Source: Actinocorallia populi (GTDB lineage Bacteria; Actinomycetota; Actinomycetes; Streptosporangiales; Streptosporangiaceae). From it: DNA of 64,000 nt. Position numbers and translations under genes: made by a program. The stretch is taken from positions 62,001 to 126,000 of the forward strand of contig NZ_PVZV01000012.1 in the NCBI RefSeq assembly GCF_002995495.1. The letters are read 5' to 3'. Below, piece by piece: positions 14,805 to 23,167 of the stretch; the first letter of the stretch is position 1, and every line of letters starts with the position of its first letter. The notes under the pieces were generated by a model. That model had not been told where the DNA came from, did not search any database, and was given only the letters and a program-made list of their open reading frames with translations.

Positions 14805-15746
14805 TCAGTGGGAGACGGCGATGAGCTTGCCGCCTCTGGGGAAGTGGTCGACTTCGAGCTCTGTGAGTGCCGGGATCGCTTCTGACAGGGGAATCGTGCG
14901 GGCTATCGGCACCTGGAGCGTCCTTTGTCCGGCTGCCTTTGCGACCGCTTCGAGGTCGGCGGTGACGGCCTGGGCGATCATCACCCGGTACGGGCCCGGC
15001 ATCGCGCTCCGGGCGAACTTCGCCGGGTCGGGGTTGATATCGATGATGTGGCCCTTGCGTTTCACGAGGGTTCCCGCCGCTTCCGCCGAGAGCGTGCCCG
15101 CGGTGTCGAGGACGAGGTCGAATCGTCCTGCCAGGCGCTCGGGGTCGAAAGGGAAATCCACGATCGGGTCGATTCCCCATGTGCGGGCCTCCTCGATGTC
15201 GGTGGGACGGCAACTACCGCCGACCGACGCTCCCCGTGACAGTGCGAATTGGGTCGCGGCACGCCCGACACCGCCGAGACAGCCGTGGATGAAGACGGTC
15301 TGGCCCGGTTGCACGTTGCTTTCGCCGACTATCGCCTGGAAGGCGGTGATGCCGACGGTGGGGATCGCGGCGGCCTCCTCGAACGAGAGGGACGAGGGCT
15401 TCTTCACCACCCCTTTCTCCTCGGTGACGACCGCCTCGGCGAAGGACCCGGCCCCTTGGGGACTCGTGCCGCCCAGCACCTCGTCCCCGACTCGCAGCCG
15501 GGTGACCTCCGCTCCGACCGCTTCGACCACGCCCGCGAAGTCCGTGCCGAATCCGCGAGGAAACGTTCGGCCGGTCACCGCCTGCAGCATTCCGTCGCGG
15601 ACCTTCCAGTCCATCGGGTTGGCCGAGGCGGCATGGACACGGACGAGCACCTCGCGCATCTCCGGCCGACGCGGCTCGAAGTCTTCCAGCCGCAACACTT
15701 CGGGCCCCCCGTACCGGTGGTATTGGATGCGCTGCATCGTCGTCAC
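14805..15746 (-). CDS. NADP-dependent zinc-independent alcohol dehydrogenase / quinone oxidoreductase (MDR family)
   Basis: A 313-residue medium-chain reductase. The GroES-like N-domain (about 1-120) has HAASANPMDWKVRDG and GTDFAGVVEAVGAEV; the Rossmann domain shows VFIHGCLGGVGRAATQFA near 150-168. It lacks the structural zinc Cys cluster, as in quinone oxidoreductases, which reduce quinones or enones with NADPH. The GTG at 15746 overlaps the upstream SDR stop (GTGA) and implies coupling; the ATG at 15737 (MQRIQYHRYGGPEVL) is an alternative start. It is second in the operon driven from the promoter near 16680. Confidence 0.85.
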   Translation of the reverse strand: MTTMQRIQYHRYGGPEVLRLEDFEPRRPEMREVLVRVHAASANPMDWKVRDGMLQAVTGRTFPRGFGTDFAGVVEAVGAEVTRLRVGDEVLGGTSPQGAGSFAEAVVTEEKGVVKKPSSLSFEEAAAIPTVGITAFQAIVGESNVQPGQTVFIHGCLGGVGRAATQFALSRGASVGGSCRPTDIEEARTWGIDPIVDFPFDPERLAGRFDLVLDTAGTLSAEAAGTLVKRKGHIIDINPDPAKFARSAMPGPYRVMIAQAVTADLEAVAKAAGQRTLQVPIARTIPLSEAIPALTELEVDHFPRGGKLIAVSH

Positions 15747-16672
15747 ACCCCTGAGACGCCGGTTGCCGGATCAGGGCTCACCGACCCGGGAGCGAGCGGG
15801 AAGCGGGTTTCGGTGAGGCGCTCGGAGATCTCCCAGAGCCGCGTGGCCGTGTCGGGGTTCATCGCTTCGGCGGACGGCTGACCCACCGCGGCAGGCCCGC
15901 GGACTCCGCCGAAGCGGCTTGGGCCGGCGAAGGCGCCGCCGGGGACGTCGCCGACCGCCGCCAGCAGGGTGGGAAGCGCGCCGCCGTCGGGGCCGTGGGC
16001 GAGCAGGGGCGTGCTGATCGCTGCCAGGGCGTCGATGATCCGGTTGCCGCTCGTGATCCGGAAGCCGGTGGACGCCCAGCCGGGATGGGCGGAGGTGGCG
16101 ATCACCGGCGAGCCGGCAGCGGTCAGGCGGCGCTGCAGCTCAGCGGTGAACAGCAGGTTCGCCAGCTTGGACTGCCCATAGGCGCCGAACGCCTTGTACG
16201 CCCGCTTTTCCCACTGCAGGTCGTCGAAGTCGATTCGCGCAGAGCGGTGCGTGGTCGATGAGACGGTCACGACCCGGCTCGTGACCCGGTCCAGCAGCAG
16301 GTTCGTCAGCGCGAAGTGCCCGAGGTGGTTGACCCCGAACTGGATCTCGAAGCCGTCTGCGGTGTGCTGCAGCGAGTCGGTCATCGTGCCGGCGTTGTTG
16401 ATGAGGACGTCCACCGCTCCGTTCATGGCGGCGGCGAAGTCCCGGATCGAAGCCAGTGAAGCGAGGTCCAGCGGCCGGACCTCGACCTCGCCGTTCATCG
16501 CCGCTGCCGCCGCGCGGCCCTTCTCCTGATCCCTGGCGGCGAGGACGACCCGCGCCCCCTTGGCGGCCAGCGCGGCTGCCGCGGCGCGGCCGATCCCGCT
16601 GTTGGCGCCGGTGATGACGATGGTGCGGCCGGTCTGATCCGGTATCTGCGAAGGCGAGGCGAGTGTGAGCAT
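15743..16672 (-). CDS. Short-chain dehydrogenase/reductase (retinol dehydrogenase/WWOX-like)
   Basis: A 309-residue classical SDR. It has the NAD(P) motif VITGANSGIGRAAAAALAAK near residue 20, DVLINNAGTM near 88 (NNAG), the Ser of VVTVSS near 137, and the YxxxK of AYGQSKLANLL near 165. The long C-terminus resembles oxidoreductases of the retinol dehydrogenase-like group. The ATG at 16672 lies six bases after a TACATT -10 box, so the transcript is probably leaderless. It is divergent from the TetR gene at 16744 with a shared operator. Substrate unknown. Confidence 0.87.
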   Translation of the reverse strand: MLTLASPSQIPDQTGRTIVITGANSGIGRAAAAALAAKGARVVLAARDQEKGRAAAAAMNGEVEVRPLDLASLASIRDFAAAMNGAVDVLINNAGTMTDSLQHTADGFEIQFGVNHLGHFALTNLLLDRVTSRVVTVSSTTHRSARIDFDDLQWEKRAYKAFGAYGQSKLANLLFTAELQRRLTAAGSPVIATSAHPGWASTGFRITSGNRIIDALAAISTPLLAHGPDGGALPTLLAAVGDVPGGAFAGPSRFGGVRGPAAVGQPSAEAMNPDTATRLWEISERLTETRFPLAPGSVSPDPATGVSGV

Positions 16673-16678
16673 GGCGCC

Positions 16679-16717
16679 AATGTATCCAGTGGAAACAAAC
16701 TAGTCAATGGATACATT
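16679..16717. promoter_or_regulatory. Shared operator and divergent leaderless promoters (SDR/TetR)
   Basis: AATGTATCCA at 16679-16688 and TGGATACATT at 16708-16717 form a perfect 10-bp inverted repeat with a 19-nt centre. Minus-strand promoter: TTGACT 16707-16702, 17 bp, TACATT 16684-16679, then ATG at 16672. Plus strand: TAGACT 16732-16737, then ATG at 16744. The left arm contains the SDR -10 box, so repressor binding would exclude RNA polymerase. Confidence 0.8.
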
Positions 16718-16743
16718 GCTGCCGGCGTTGGTAGACTGCGCGC

Positions 16744-17325
16744 ATGTCGCCTGACCGCCCCTACCATCACGGCAACCTGCGTCAGGCCGTGCTGGACGAA
16801 GCCGCGACGGTGGTTCGCGACAGGGGCGCCTCCGAGCTGTCATTGCGCGAGCTGGCCGCCACCATCGGTGTCACTCACGCCGCGCCGCGCCGGTACTTCC
16901 CGGGCCGTCAGGACCTTCTCGACGCCGTGGCCGTCGAGGGCTTCGCCCGGCTCGGCGCCCGGTTGCGGGAAGCCGTCGAGGCGTCGCCCGACTACCGGAA
17001 GCAGATCCGCTCGGTCGCCCGTGCCTACCTCGAGTTCACGATCTCCGAGGCGAACCTGGTCGAGCTGATGTTCGCCCACAAACGCGGTGCGGGCGGGCGT
17101 GCCGTGGGCGAGAGCGCCGTGGCGGCGTTCACGCCGATGCTGCAGATGTTCCGCCGAGGCCAGGCCGAGGGAATGCTCGCGCACGACGACCCCGAGCGGA
17201 TCGGGCTGATCTTCCTCGCCACGCTCCAGGGCCTCGCCGGTCTCGTCAACTGCGGCGTCGTCCCGGCCGGGCGACTCGATGCCCTGCTCGATGACGCCGT
17301 TGCGCGGTTCCCGCACGGACCGTGA
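16744..17325 (+). CDS. TetR family transcriptional regulator
   Basis: A 193-residue regulator opening with SPDRPYHHGNLRQAVLDEA, the typical N-terminus of the HGNLR subgroup. The HTH lies around residues 30-55 (LAATIGVTHAAPRRYFPGRQ), and the C-terminal domain matches the WHG-type fold (LVELMFAHKRG). The start ATG is six bases downstream of TAGACT with no ribosome-binding site. It faces the SDR/quinone-reductase operon across a perfect inverted repeat and is very probably its repressor, responding to a reactive carbonyl or quinone-like compound (inference). Confidence 0.88.
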   Translation: MSPDRPYHHGNLRQAVLDEAATVVRDRGASELSLRELAATIGVTHAAPRRYFPGRQDLLDAVAVEGFARLGARLREAVEASPDYRKQIRSVARAYLEFTISEANLVELMFAHKRGAGGRAVGESAVAAFTPMLQMFRRGQAEGMLAHDDPERIGLIFLATLQGLAGLVNCGVVPAGRLDALLDDAVARFPHGP

Positions 17326-17482
17326 TCCATCGCGACGAGCCGGCGCCGCCATGGCGGCCCGCAAGTCCGCTGCACTGATTTCCGAAGAAGGCTTCCCCGG
17401 CTGACGAATGCATCTCCTGCTCCCGGTACGGCGCTCGTCGCCGGGAGGTCGTCAGGTTCTCGGGGAGCCGCCTGGCCGAGGG

Positions 17483-18991
17483 TCAGTGCAGTGAGCAGTC
17501 CAGGATGCGTCCGTCGCTCGTGCCTACGAGCAGCTGCGCGGGGGCGGTGACGGTGAGGGCCGTGGGAACGGCGATCACCGCGCCGACGGTCAGGGGCGCG
17601 CGGTGGCGGACCGAGCCGTCGCGCAGGTCGAGGACGACGATCTCCCCGTCGTCGTAGCCGATGTAGACGCGGTCGGCGTCCGCGTCCATCGCGGTGGCGG
17701 GGCGGTCGGTGCGAAAGGCCCACAGGGGTGTCCCGGTCTGCGCCGACCGGCGGACCACGAACGAGCCGCCCGGCTGGAGACCGTGCCCGTGGTGGACGGT
17801 GCCGGTGTGCACCAGGTCGCCTTCGCGCGTCTCCACGCCGGGACCGCCGAAGTGTATTTCGCCTGGCGTCCAGGAGTGGGGGAAGAGCCGGCGCACGGCG
17901 GTGGCCGCAGGCTCGGCGGGCCGCCGTGCGCCGGGCTCGGGCATGGGCGCGGCCTCGATCCACGGTTCCTCGCCGCCGGCGGGCGGGACGGCGCTCATCC
18001 GCGCCGGATGGTCGAAGGTGCGGAAGTACACGCGGCTGCCGTTGCGGATCGGCAAGGCGGACCTGGGGCGGTGCCCGCCGCTGGGCGCCAGGGCGGGACG
18101 GCCGTTCGCGCAGCGTACGAGCGAGACGGGGACGGACGGCACGACCTGGTCGAGGAGGGAGCCGTCGGTGAGGGAGAACCCGGCCACCGCCTTGGACCCT
18201 TCCCAGTCGCTGGAGACCAGTGAGACCCAGGCCGTCTCCCGGTCCTCCTCGACGACGATCTCGCGCCCCCCGCCCTCGGTACCGGGCGCCGACCACTCCC
18301 GCTCGCCGGAGGCGCGCCACGACTCCAACGCCACCCCGTCCAGCGCCGCGAGGATCCGGCCATCGTGCAACCGCTCGACCGCGCGCACGGTGCGTCGCGG
18401 CTCCCACAGGGAGCTCGCTTGCGTGAGCACGGCACGGGCGGCCGCGGTGCCGTCGGAGCGCGGCGCGGGTACCCGCGGGCCCTCCAACTCCGCCCAGAGG
18501 GACGACGCGTCCACAGTGGACCAGTCCGGCCGACGGACGACGGCGACGTGCCCCTCCTCGTGCGCCGCCTCGTCCTCCCAGTCGTCCAGCGGCGCCGTCA
18601 GCACCCGCAACGCGTGCTCGTCGAGCCACTCCAGCCCCAGGACCATGCGGCCCAGACCCTCATCGATGAGGGAGACCACGCGACCGCTCTCCCAGGAGAG
18701 GAGCAGCAGCTCGCCCTCGAAGAAGTAGCCGCCGTCGTAGCGGCCGGTGCCGACCGCGAGCAGCGGAAGGACCGGGTGGAAGGCCATCGCGCGGACCGGG
18801 TGGCGCGCGCGCAGCAGGGCCCGGCAGACCAGGTCCCCGGTGCTGTAGACGCCGACCGGGAACGGCCGGCGCCAGGTGGGGGTCCCGGCGACGCCCAGCA
18901 GGCCGCGGTGCTCGTCGGCGACGGCGAGCGCCGGCTGCTCGATCTCGGCGAAGGGCCGGTCGCCGATGATCCTGTCGATCCGCAGGGGCAT
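17483..18991 (-). CDS. Beta-propeller (WD40/PQQ-like) repeat protein
   Basis: A 502-residue protein without signal peptide or membrane helix. Repeated blade-like strands are visible: RAMAFHPVLPLLAVGTG, RMVLGLEWLDEHALRVL, GRILAALDGVALESW, DRVYIGYDDGEIVVLDL and QLLVGTSDGRILDCS. The spacing fits a seven- or eight-bladed propeller of the WD40/PQQ type used for protein binding. No catalytic motif is visible. It begins 38 nt after the response regulator stop on the same strand, so it is probably the third gene of the two-component operon and may be a signalling scaffold or target. Unrecognised family. Confidence 0.7.
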   Translation of the reverse strand: MPLRIDRIIGDRPFAEIEQPALAVADEHRGLLGVAGTPTWRRPFPVGVYSTGDLVCRALLRARHPVRAMAFHPVLPLLAVGTGRYDGGYFFEGELLLLSWESGRVVSLIDEGLGRMVLGLEWLDEHALRVLTAPLDDWEDEAAHEEGHVAVVRRPDWSTVDASSLWAELEGPRVPAPRSDGTAAARAVLTQASSLWEPRRTVRAVERLHDGRILAALDGVALESWRASGEREWSAPGTEGGGREIVVEEDRETAWVSLVSSDWEGSKAVAGFSLTDGSLLDQVVPSVPVSLVRCANGRPALAPSGGHRPRSALPIRNGSRVYFRTFDHPARMSAVPPAGGEEPWIEAAPMPEPGARRPAEPAATAVRRLFPHSWTPGEIHFGGPGVETREGDLVHTGTVHHGHGLQPGGSFVVRRSAQTGTPLWAFRTDRPATAMDADADRVYIGYDDGEIVVLDLRDGSVRHRAPLTVGAVIAVPTALTVTAPAQLLVGTSDGRILDCSLH

Positions 18992-19028
18992 GTGGAGGAT
19001 CTCCTCGGTCGGGGGCGCGACCCGGAGG

Positions 19029-19700
19029 TCAGCGGTCGGTCTGGTGGGGACGGGGCCGGTCGGGTTCGACGCCGTGGAGGATCAGGCCGAGTTCGTAGGC
19101 CAGGACGGCGGCGTGGGTGCGGTCGCGGGCGCCGAGTTTGTCCAGGACGTTGGTCACGTGTGTCTTGATCGTCTCCCGGGACACGTGCAGGGCCGCGGCG
19201 ATCTCCGGGTTGGCCTGTCCGAGCGTGATGTGCCGCAGCACCTCGAGTTCGCGGGGCGTGAGCGCGACCGGGCGGCGCGGGCGGGCGCTGCCGTGGTGCG
19301 GGGAGGCGATGCGGCGCAGCGCGTCGGGGAAGAGCACCGCGCGGCGGGAGTGCACCAGCCGGACGGCTTCCACCAGCTCGCCGGCCGGGGCGCGTTTGAG
19401 CACGTACCCGGCGGCTCCGGCGCGCAGAGCGGCCCACACCAGCTGGTCGTTCTCGAAGGTGGTGACGACGACGACGCGGGTGGACGGGGAGCGGCGGGTC
19501 AGTTCGACGGTCGCGGCGAGGCCGTCCATGCGGGGCATGCGGACGTCCATCAGCACGACGTCGGCGCCCGCTCCGGCCTCGACGGCCTCCCTGCCGTCGG
19601 CGGCCTGGCCGACGACCGCGAGGTCGTCGTGGAGGGAGAGCATGGCGCCCCATCCCTCGCGGATCAGCGGCTCGTCGTCGGCCAGGACGACGCGGATCAC
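19029..19700 (-). CDS. NarL/FixJ-family response regulator
   Basis: A 223-residue regulator. The receiver domain (1-120) has acidic pocket DDE at 8-10, phospho-acceptor Asp in DVVLMDVRMPRMDG near 53, Thr in VVVVTTFEN and Lys in GYVLKRAPAGEL. A LuxR-type HTH (about 155-210) follows: LTPRELEVLRHITLGQANPE and HVSRETIKTHVTNVLDKLGA. The GTG start at 19700 overlaps the kinase stop (GTGA). It should be phosphorylated by the adjacent kinase and bind DNA as a dimer, perhaps at the CCCCCA-CC-TGGGGG site at 20817. Confidence 0.92.
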   Translation of the reverse strand: MIRVVLADDEPLIREGWGAMLSLHDDLAVVGQAADGREAVEAGAGADVVLMDVRMPRMDGLAATVELTRRSPSTRVVVVTTFENDQLVWAALRAGAAGYVLKRAPAGELVEAVRLVHSRRAVLFPDALRRIASPHHGSARPRRPVALTPRELEVLRHITLGQANPEIAAALHVSRETIKTHVTNVLDKLGARDRTHAAVLAYELGLILHGVEPDRPRPHQTDR

Positions 19701-20779
19701 AGCGGCAGCCTCGCTTCGACGCGCCAGGTCGTCCCGGCCTGCCGGGCGGTGCACGTTCCGCCGGCGAGGCGGGCTCGCATGCGCATGCCCGTCAGGCCTC
19801 GCCGGTGTCCTGCCGGCGGGGCGGGGGAGCCGGTGGTGGCGTTCTCGACGGTCAGCACCAGCTCGCCGGAGGCGTCCGTGCCGACGTCGAGCGTGACGGG
19901 GCCGGACCCGTGGCGCAGGGCGTTGGTGAGCGCCTCGCGGGCGATGGCGTAGGCGGTGCGGGAGGTGGCCGAGGGGACGCGGTCGAGAGGGCCGGCGTTC
20001 ACGCGGACGTCGAGCCCGCGGGTGAGGGTGTGGAGCGAGTCGAGCGTGGGCGTGCGTGCCGCCTCGCCGTCGTCGAGGACGCCGAGCAGCACGTCGAGGT
20101 CCTCCTGGGCGGCGCGGGCGGTGTCGAGCAGGTGGTCCAGCGAGCGCGTGGCGTGCTCGGGACGGAGGGCGGGGTGCTGGAGCGCGGCCTGCGCGGCCAT
20201 GCCCTGCACCAGGACGACGCTGAGCGCGTGCCCGACCGCGTCGTGCAGTTCCAGTGCGAGGGTCTGGCGGCGGCCGAGCTCCTCCAGCATGCGGGACGGT
20301 TCGGCGCGGAGCAGGCGGCGCGCCGCCCACCGCTGCCCGAACCCGGCCGCGACCATGGCGGCCGCCAGCACGAGCGCGGCGGCCAGCGGTTCGGCCTGGA
20401 CGGCGGGGCTGTCGCGCCACAGCGCCGGGTCGCCCAGCCGGACCAGCCCCGGTGACAGCAGGAGCACGCCCGCAGCCAGCGTGGCGCCGCCGTACAGGTG
20501 CAGGCTCGTCAGCGCCACCAGGTAGACCCGGTCGGCCCGGTCGGAGACCTGAACGTCGAGCAGTTCGGCCAGCGCGGCGGTCTCGATGCGCCGAACCAGC
20601 GGCGCCAGGGCGAGCAGCACCGAGGCGGGCAGGCACGCCGCCCACAGCACCAGGACGCGCGTCGGCGTCGGCTCGCTCAGGACGGCCAGGCCGAGCACCA
20701 CGGCGGCCGGGGTCAGCAGTGCCGCGCCCAGCACCTGGTAGAGGACCGCCCGTACGGCACGTCCGACATGTCGGCTCAC
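19697..20779 (-). CDS. Sensor histidine kinase, HisKA_3 type (NarL-partner)
   Basis: A 360-residue membrane kinase. Four hydrophobic segments fill residues 10-165. The HisKA_3 dimerisation helix follows with phospho-acceptor His in LALELHDAVGHALSVVLV near 195, and then the HATPase domain (REALTNALRHG N-box near 290, and a C-terminal GLTGMRMRA). GTG 20779 begins the conserved part. It lies seven bases after a TAGCAT box on the minus strand and has no Shine-Dalgarno sequence, suggesting leaderless translation. It lacks a large extracellular domain, so the signal is probably sensed in or near the membrane. Confidence 0.9.
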   Translation of the reverse strand: MSRHVGRAVRAVLYQVLGAALLTPAAVVLGLAVLSEPTPTRVLVLWAACLPASVLLALAPLVRRIETAALAELLDVQVSDRADRVYLVALTSLHLYGGATLAAGVLLLSPGLVRLGDPALWRDSPAVQAEPLAAALVLAAAMVAAGFGQRWAARRLLRAEPSRMLEELGRRQTLALELHDAVGHALSVVLVQGMAAQAALQHPALRPEHATRSLDHLLDTARAAQEDLDVLLGVLDDGEAARTPTLDSLHTLTRGLDVRVNAGPLDRVPSATSRTAYAIAREALTNALRHGSGPVTLDVGTDASGELVLTVENATTGSPAPPAGHRRGLTGMRMRARLAGGTCTARQAGTTWRVEARLPL

Positions 20780-20816
20780 GTCGGCGATGCTAGCCCGGAA
20801 CGCCGGGCCGTCCCTT

Positions 20817-20830
20817 CCCCCACCTGGGGG
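20817..20830. promoter_or_regulatory. CCCCCA-CC-TGGGGG dyad between kinase and divergent membrane protein
   Basis: A perfect 6-bp inverted repeat with a 2-nt centre, extended by partial symmetry on both sides (TTC/GAG). It lies 38 nt before the kinase start and 37 nt before the divergent start at 20867, where a LuxR-type response regulator dimer could control both. Assignment to the local regulator is inference. Confidence 0.5.
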
Positions 20831-20866
20831 AGGTTCGCCCGCGTCCGGGCTGTGAGTCTCACGACC

Positions 20867-22078
20867 ATGAACAGAGCAACCGCCACCACGACCGTGCACC
20901 ACCACCGGCGCCGTACCGGCGACCGGACGGATCCCCCGAGGTTCGGCCGGTGGATCCGGGATCGGGGGGAAGCGAGCATGTGCCGTCTGACGGCATCGAC
21001 GATCTCCGTGGCGACGCTGGCGGTGGCCGCCCTGTGGTGGTTCGTCCCCGACAGCTACCCGTACGGCGCGGCCGCCGAGGTCACGGTGGGTGTCAACCAC
21101 TGGATCGAGCGCGGGCCGGGCGCGGGGTTGATGGTGGCCTCCGGCGTGCTGGGGGTGCTGGCGGCGCTCGGCGTCCGGTCGTGGGTCGCCGGCGTGATCG
21201 CCTTGGCCGAGAGCGCCTTCTTCCTGCTGGTGATGTCCGACGCGTCCGTGCTGTCGTCCCTCGGGTACGCGCTGATCCCCGCCGTCCTGCTGGGGGTCGC
21301 CGGGTCGGTCGCGGTGGGGTGCGTACGGCGGCGGCCCGTCGCGTACGTGCTGGCGGTCCTGCTTCCGGCCGGATTGATCGCGTCGCTGACCATGACCGAC
21401 GCGGTCTCCCGCTACCTGGTCAATGTGGCCTCCGGGTTCGGCGTGTACGGCGGGCGGATCGCCTGGTCGTGGGCGATGGCGATCGCCGCGGTCGGGTGGG
21501 CGTGGCTCGCGTACGGATCGTTCGCGCGTGAACGCAGGAGGACGGTCCCGCGGTGGGGGAGGGCCGTCACGATCGCGGCCGCCCTCTGTCCCGTGCCGTA
21601 CGCGCTGGTGCGGCTGACGTGGGTGACGCCGTGGCCGCTCGGCGGCTTCGACCCGCGGACCGGCCACATCACGCTGTTCGCCGCGGACGGCGGCGACGCG
21701 GCCACCCGGATCCAGGGATTCCTGATCGGCCTGAGCGCGGTCCTGGCCGTCGTGCTGACGCTCGGCCTGATCAGCCGCTGGGGCGAGGTCGCGCCGCGAT
21801 GGGTGCCCTGGCTGGGCGGGCGGCCCGTCCCGGTGATGCTGGCCGTCGGGCCGGGCGCGTTCGGCGCGGTGGCATTGTGCGTCTCGGCTCCCGGTGTCCT
21901 GGCCGGAGCCGTCCAGATGGGCTCGTGGGTGGACGGCGCCCTGTTCGTCCTGATGTTCCCGTGCCCGGTGTGGGGTCCGTTGCTGGGAGCCGCGGTGTAC
22001 GCCTACCGGGCACGCCGCAGAGCCGTTGAGGAATCGAGGAGCGCCGAGGCCGCCGTCGCAGGCGGCGAGGTTCTTTGA
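20867..22078 (+). CDS. Polytopic membrane protein of unknown function
   Basis: A 403-residue protein with a polar, His/Arg-rich N-terminus (residues 1-38, including TTTVHHHRRRTGDRT) and about ten hydrophobic helices. No transporter or enzyme motif is evident. Loops are short except one near residues 255-285 (GGFDPRTGHITLFAADGGDA). ATG 20867 is the first start after the divergent regulatory dyad; the in-frame ATG at about 20978 is an alternative start nearer the first helix. It is divergent from the kinase/regulator operon and may be its target or its sensor partner. Confidence 0.65.
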   Translation: MNRATATTTVHHHRRRTGDRTDPPRFGRWIRDRGEASMCRLTASTISVATLAVAALWWFVPDSYPYGAAAEVTVGVNHWIERGPGAGLMVASGVLGVLAALGVRSWVAGVIALAESAFFLLVMSDASVLSSLGYALIPAVLLGVAGSVAVGCVRRRPVAYVLAVLLPAGLIASLTMTDAVSRYLVNVASGFGVYGGRIAWSWAMAIAAVGWAWLAYGSFARERRRTVPRWGRAVTIAAALCPVPYALVRLTWVTPWPLGGFDPRTGHITLFAADGGDAATRIQGFLIGLSAVLAVVLTLGLISRWGEVAPRWVPWLGGRPVPVMLAVGPGAFGAVALCVSAPGVLAGAVQMGSWVDGALFVLMFPCPVWGPLLGAAVYAYRARRRAVEESRSAEAAVAGGEVL

Positions 22079-22138
22079 AGGGGCGCCGCCGTGCCGGTGC
22101 CGTTCGCTGGCCACCTCCATTGCCCGGCGCGACGTCTC

Positions 22139-23104
22139 CTACCGGAGCCGGCCGCCCCTGTTGTCCTCGAACAGATCTCGGATGCGGTGCAGCAGCGCCT
22201 CCCGTACCGGGTCCGGTGACAGGACCCGCAGCGTGGTTCCGAGCCCGAGGAGGTAGTCGGCGAGTTGGTCGGCGTCGTTGCCGCCGATGTCGACGATGGT
22301 GGCATCGGGGCCGTCCGGGCGGTGGGTGCCGATCGTCGGCGGGACCAGCCGCAGCGCCTGGTCCATGGGGTGCGGGAGCCGGACCGTCACGTAGAGCGGG
22401 TACACGACGCCCGCGATGCTCCGGGAAACCAGGAGTGCCGGGTCGGGCGGGTCGCGGAGTTCGACCGTGTGCCCGGTCGGCTCCACGCGGGCCACCCGGT
22501 CGGCCCGGAACGTCCGCCACTGGTCCCGGGCCACGTCCCGGGCGACGAAGTACCAGCGGAGACCTGTGAACACCAGGCGGTAGGGGTCGACGTCCCGGAC
22601 GGTGGCCTTGCCCGCATGGTCCCGGTAGGCCAGGCGGATGCGCTCGGCACGGCGGCAGACGGAGGCCAGTTCCAGCAGCATGCCGGGCATGATCTGACGG
22701 CCCTCGGGCCTGGGGGTGTGCACGAAGACGGCGTCCATCTCGCCCAGCCGGTCGGCGATCCGAGGCGGTAGGACCGCCCGTAGTTTCAACAGCGCCGACA
22801 ACGCGGCCTGGTCGCCGCCCAGGACGCCGCTGAGCGCGGCCTCACGCAGCGCGACGGCCACGGCGAACACCTCTTCGTCGTCGAGGATCAGCGGCGGCAC
22901 CCGGGTGCCGCCGCCAAGGCGGTAGCCGCCCCACGGGCCGGGGTCGGACTCGACGCCGTAGCCGAGCTCCCGCAGCCGGGCGATGTCCCGCCGGACCGTG
23001 CGGTCGGTGACCGCCATCCGTTCGGCCAGCTCGCGACAGGTCCACGTCGGCCGTGCGGACAACAACGAGACCAGTCGCAGCAGGCGGGCGGAGGTGCTGA
23101 TCAC
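22139..23104 (-). CDS. WYL-domain transcriptional regulator (HTH_11/DeoR-like N-terminus)
   Basis: A 321-residue regulator. An N-terminal winged helix (residues 1-60; CRELAERMAVTDRTVRRDIA, then LRELGYGVESDPGPWGGYRL) is followed by a WYL domain (about 140-215; IRLAYRDHAGKATVRDVDPY, LVFTGLRWYFVARD) and a WCX-like C-terminal domain. WYL proteins often sense nucleic acid or small ligands. The GTG at 23104 is the first start ahead of the HTH. The divergent VOC gene and a long inverted repeat between them indicate that it controls that gene and itself. Confidence 0.88.
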   Translation of the reverse strand: MISTSARLLRLVSLLSARPTWTCRELAERMAVTDRTVRRDIARLRELGYGVESDPGPWGGYRLGGGTRVPPLILDDEEVFAVAVALREAALSGVLGGDQAALSALLKLRAVLPPRIADRLGEMDAVFVHTPRPEGRQIMPGMLLELASVCRRAERIRLAYRDHAGKATVRDVDPYRLVFTGLRWYFVARDVARDQWRTFRADRVARVEPTGHTVELRDPPDPALLVSRSIAGVVYPLYVTVRLPHPMDQALRLVPPTIGTHRPDGPDATIVDIGGNDADQLADYLLGLGTTLRVLSPDPVREALLHRIRDLFEDNRGGRLR

Positions 23105-23119
23105 ATCCCGAAGTGTCCC

Positions 23120-23157
23120 CTATGACCAGGACCGGAACTGTCCTGGTCCCGTCATAG
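23120..23157. promoter_or_regulatory. WYL-regulator operator: nested inverted repeats
   Basis: ACCAGGAC at 23125-23132 and GTCCTGGT at 23140-23147 form a perfect 8-bp inverted repeat with a 7-nt centre, nested within CTATGAC (23120-23126) and GTCATAG (23151-23157). It fills most of the 63 bp between the two divergent starts. Confidence 0.7.
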
Positions 23158-23167
23158 CGTCTCGCCC

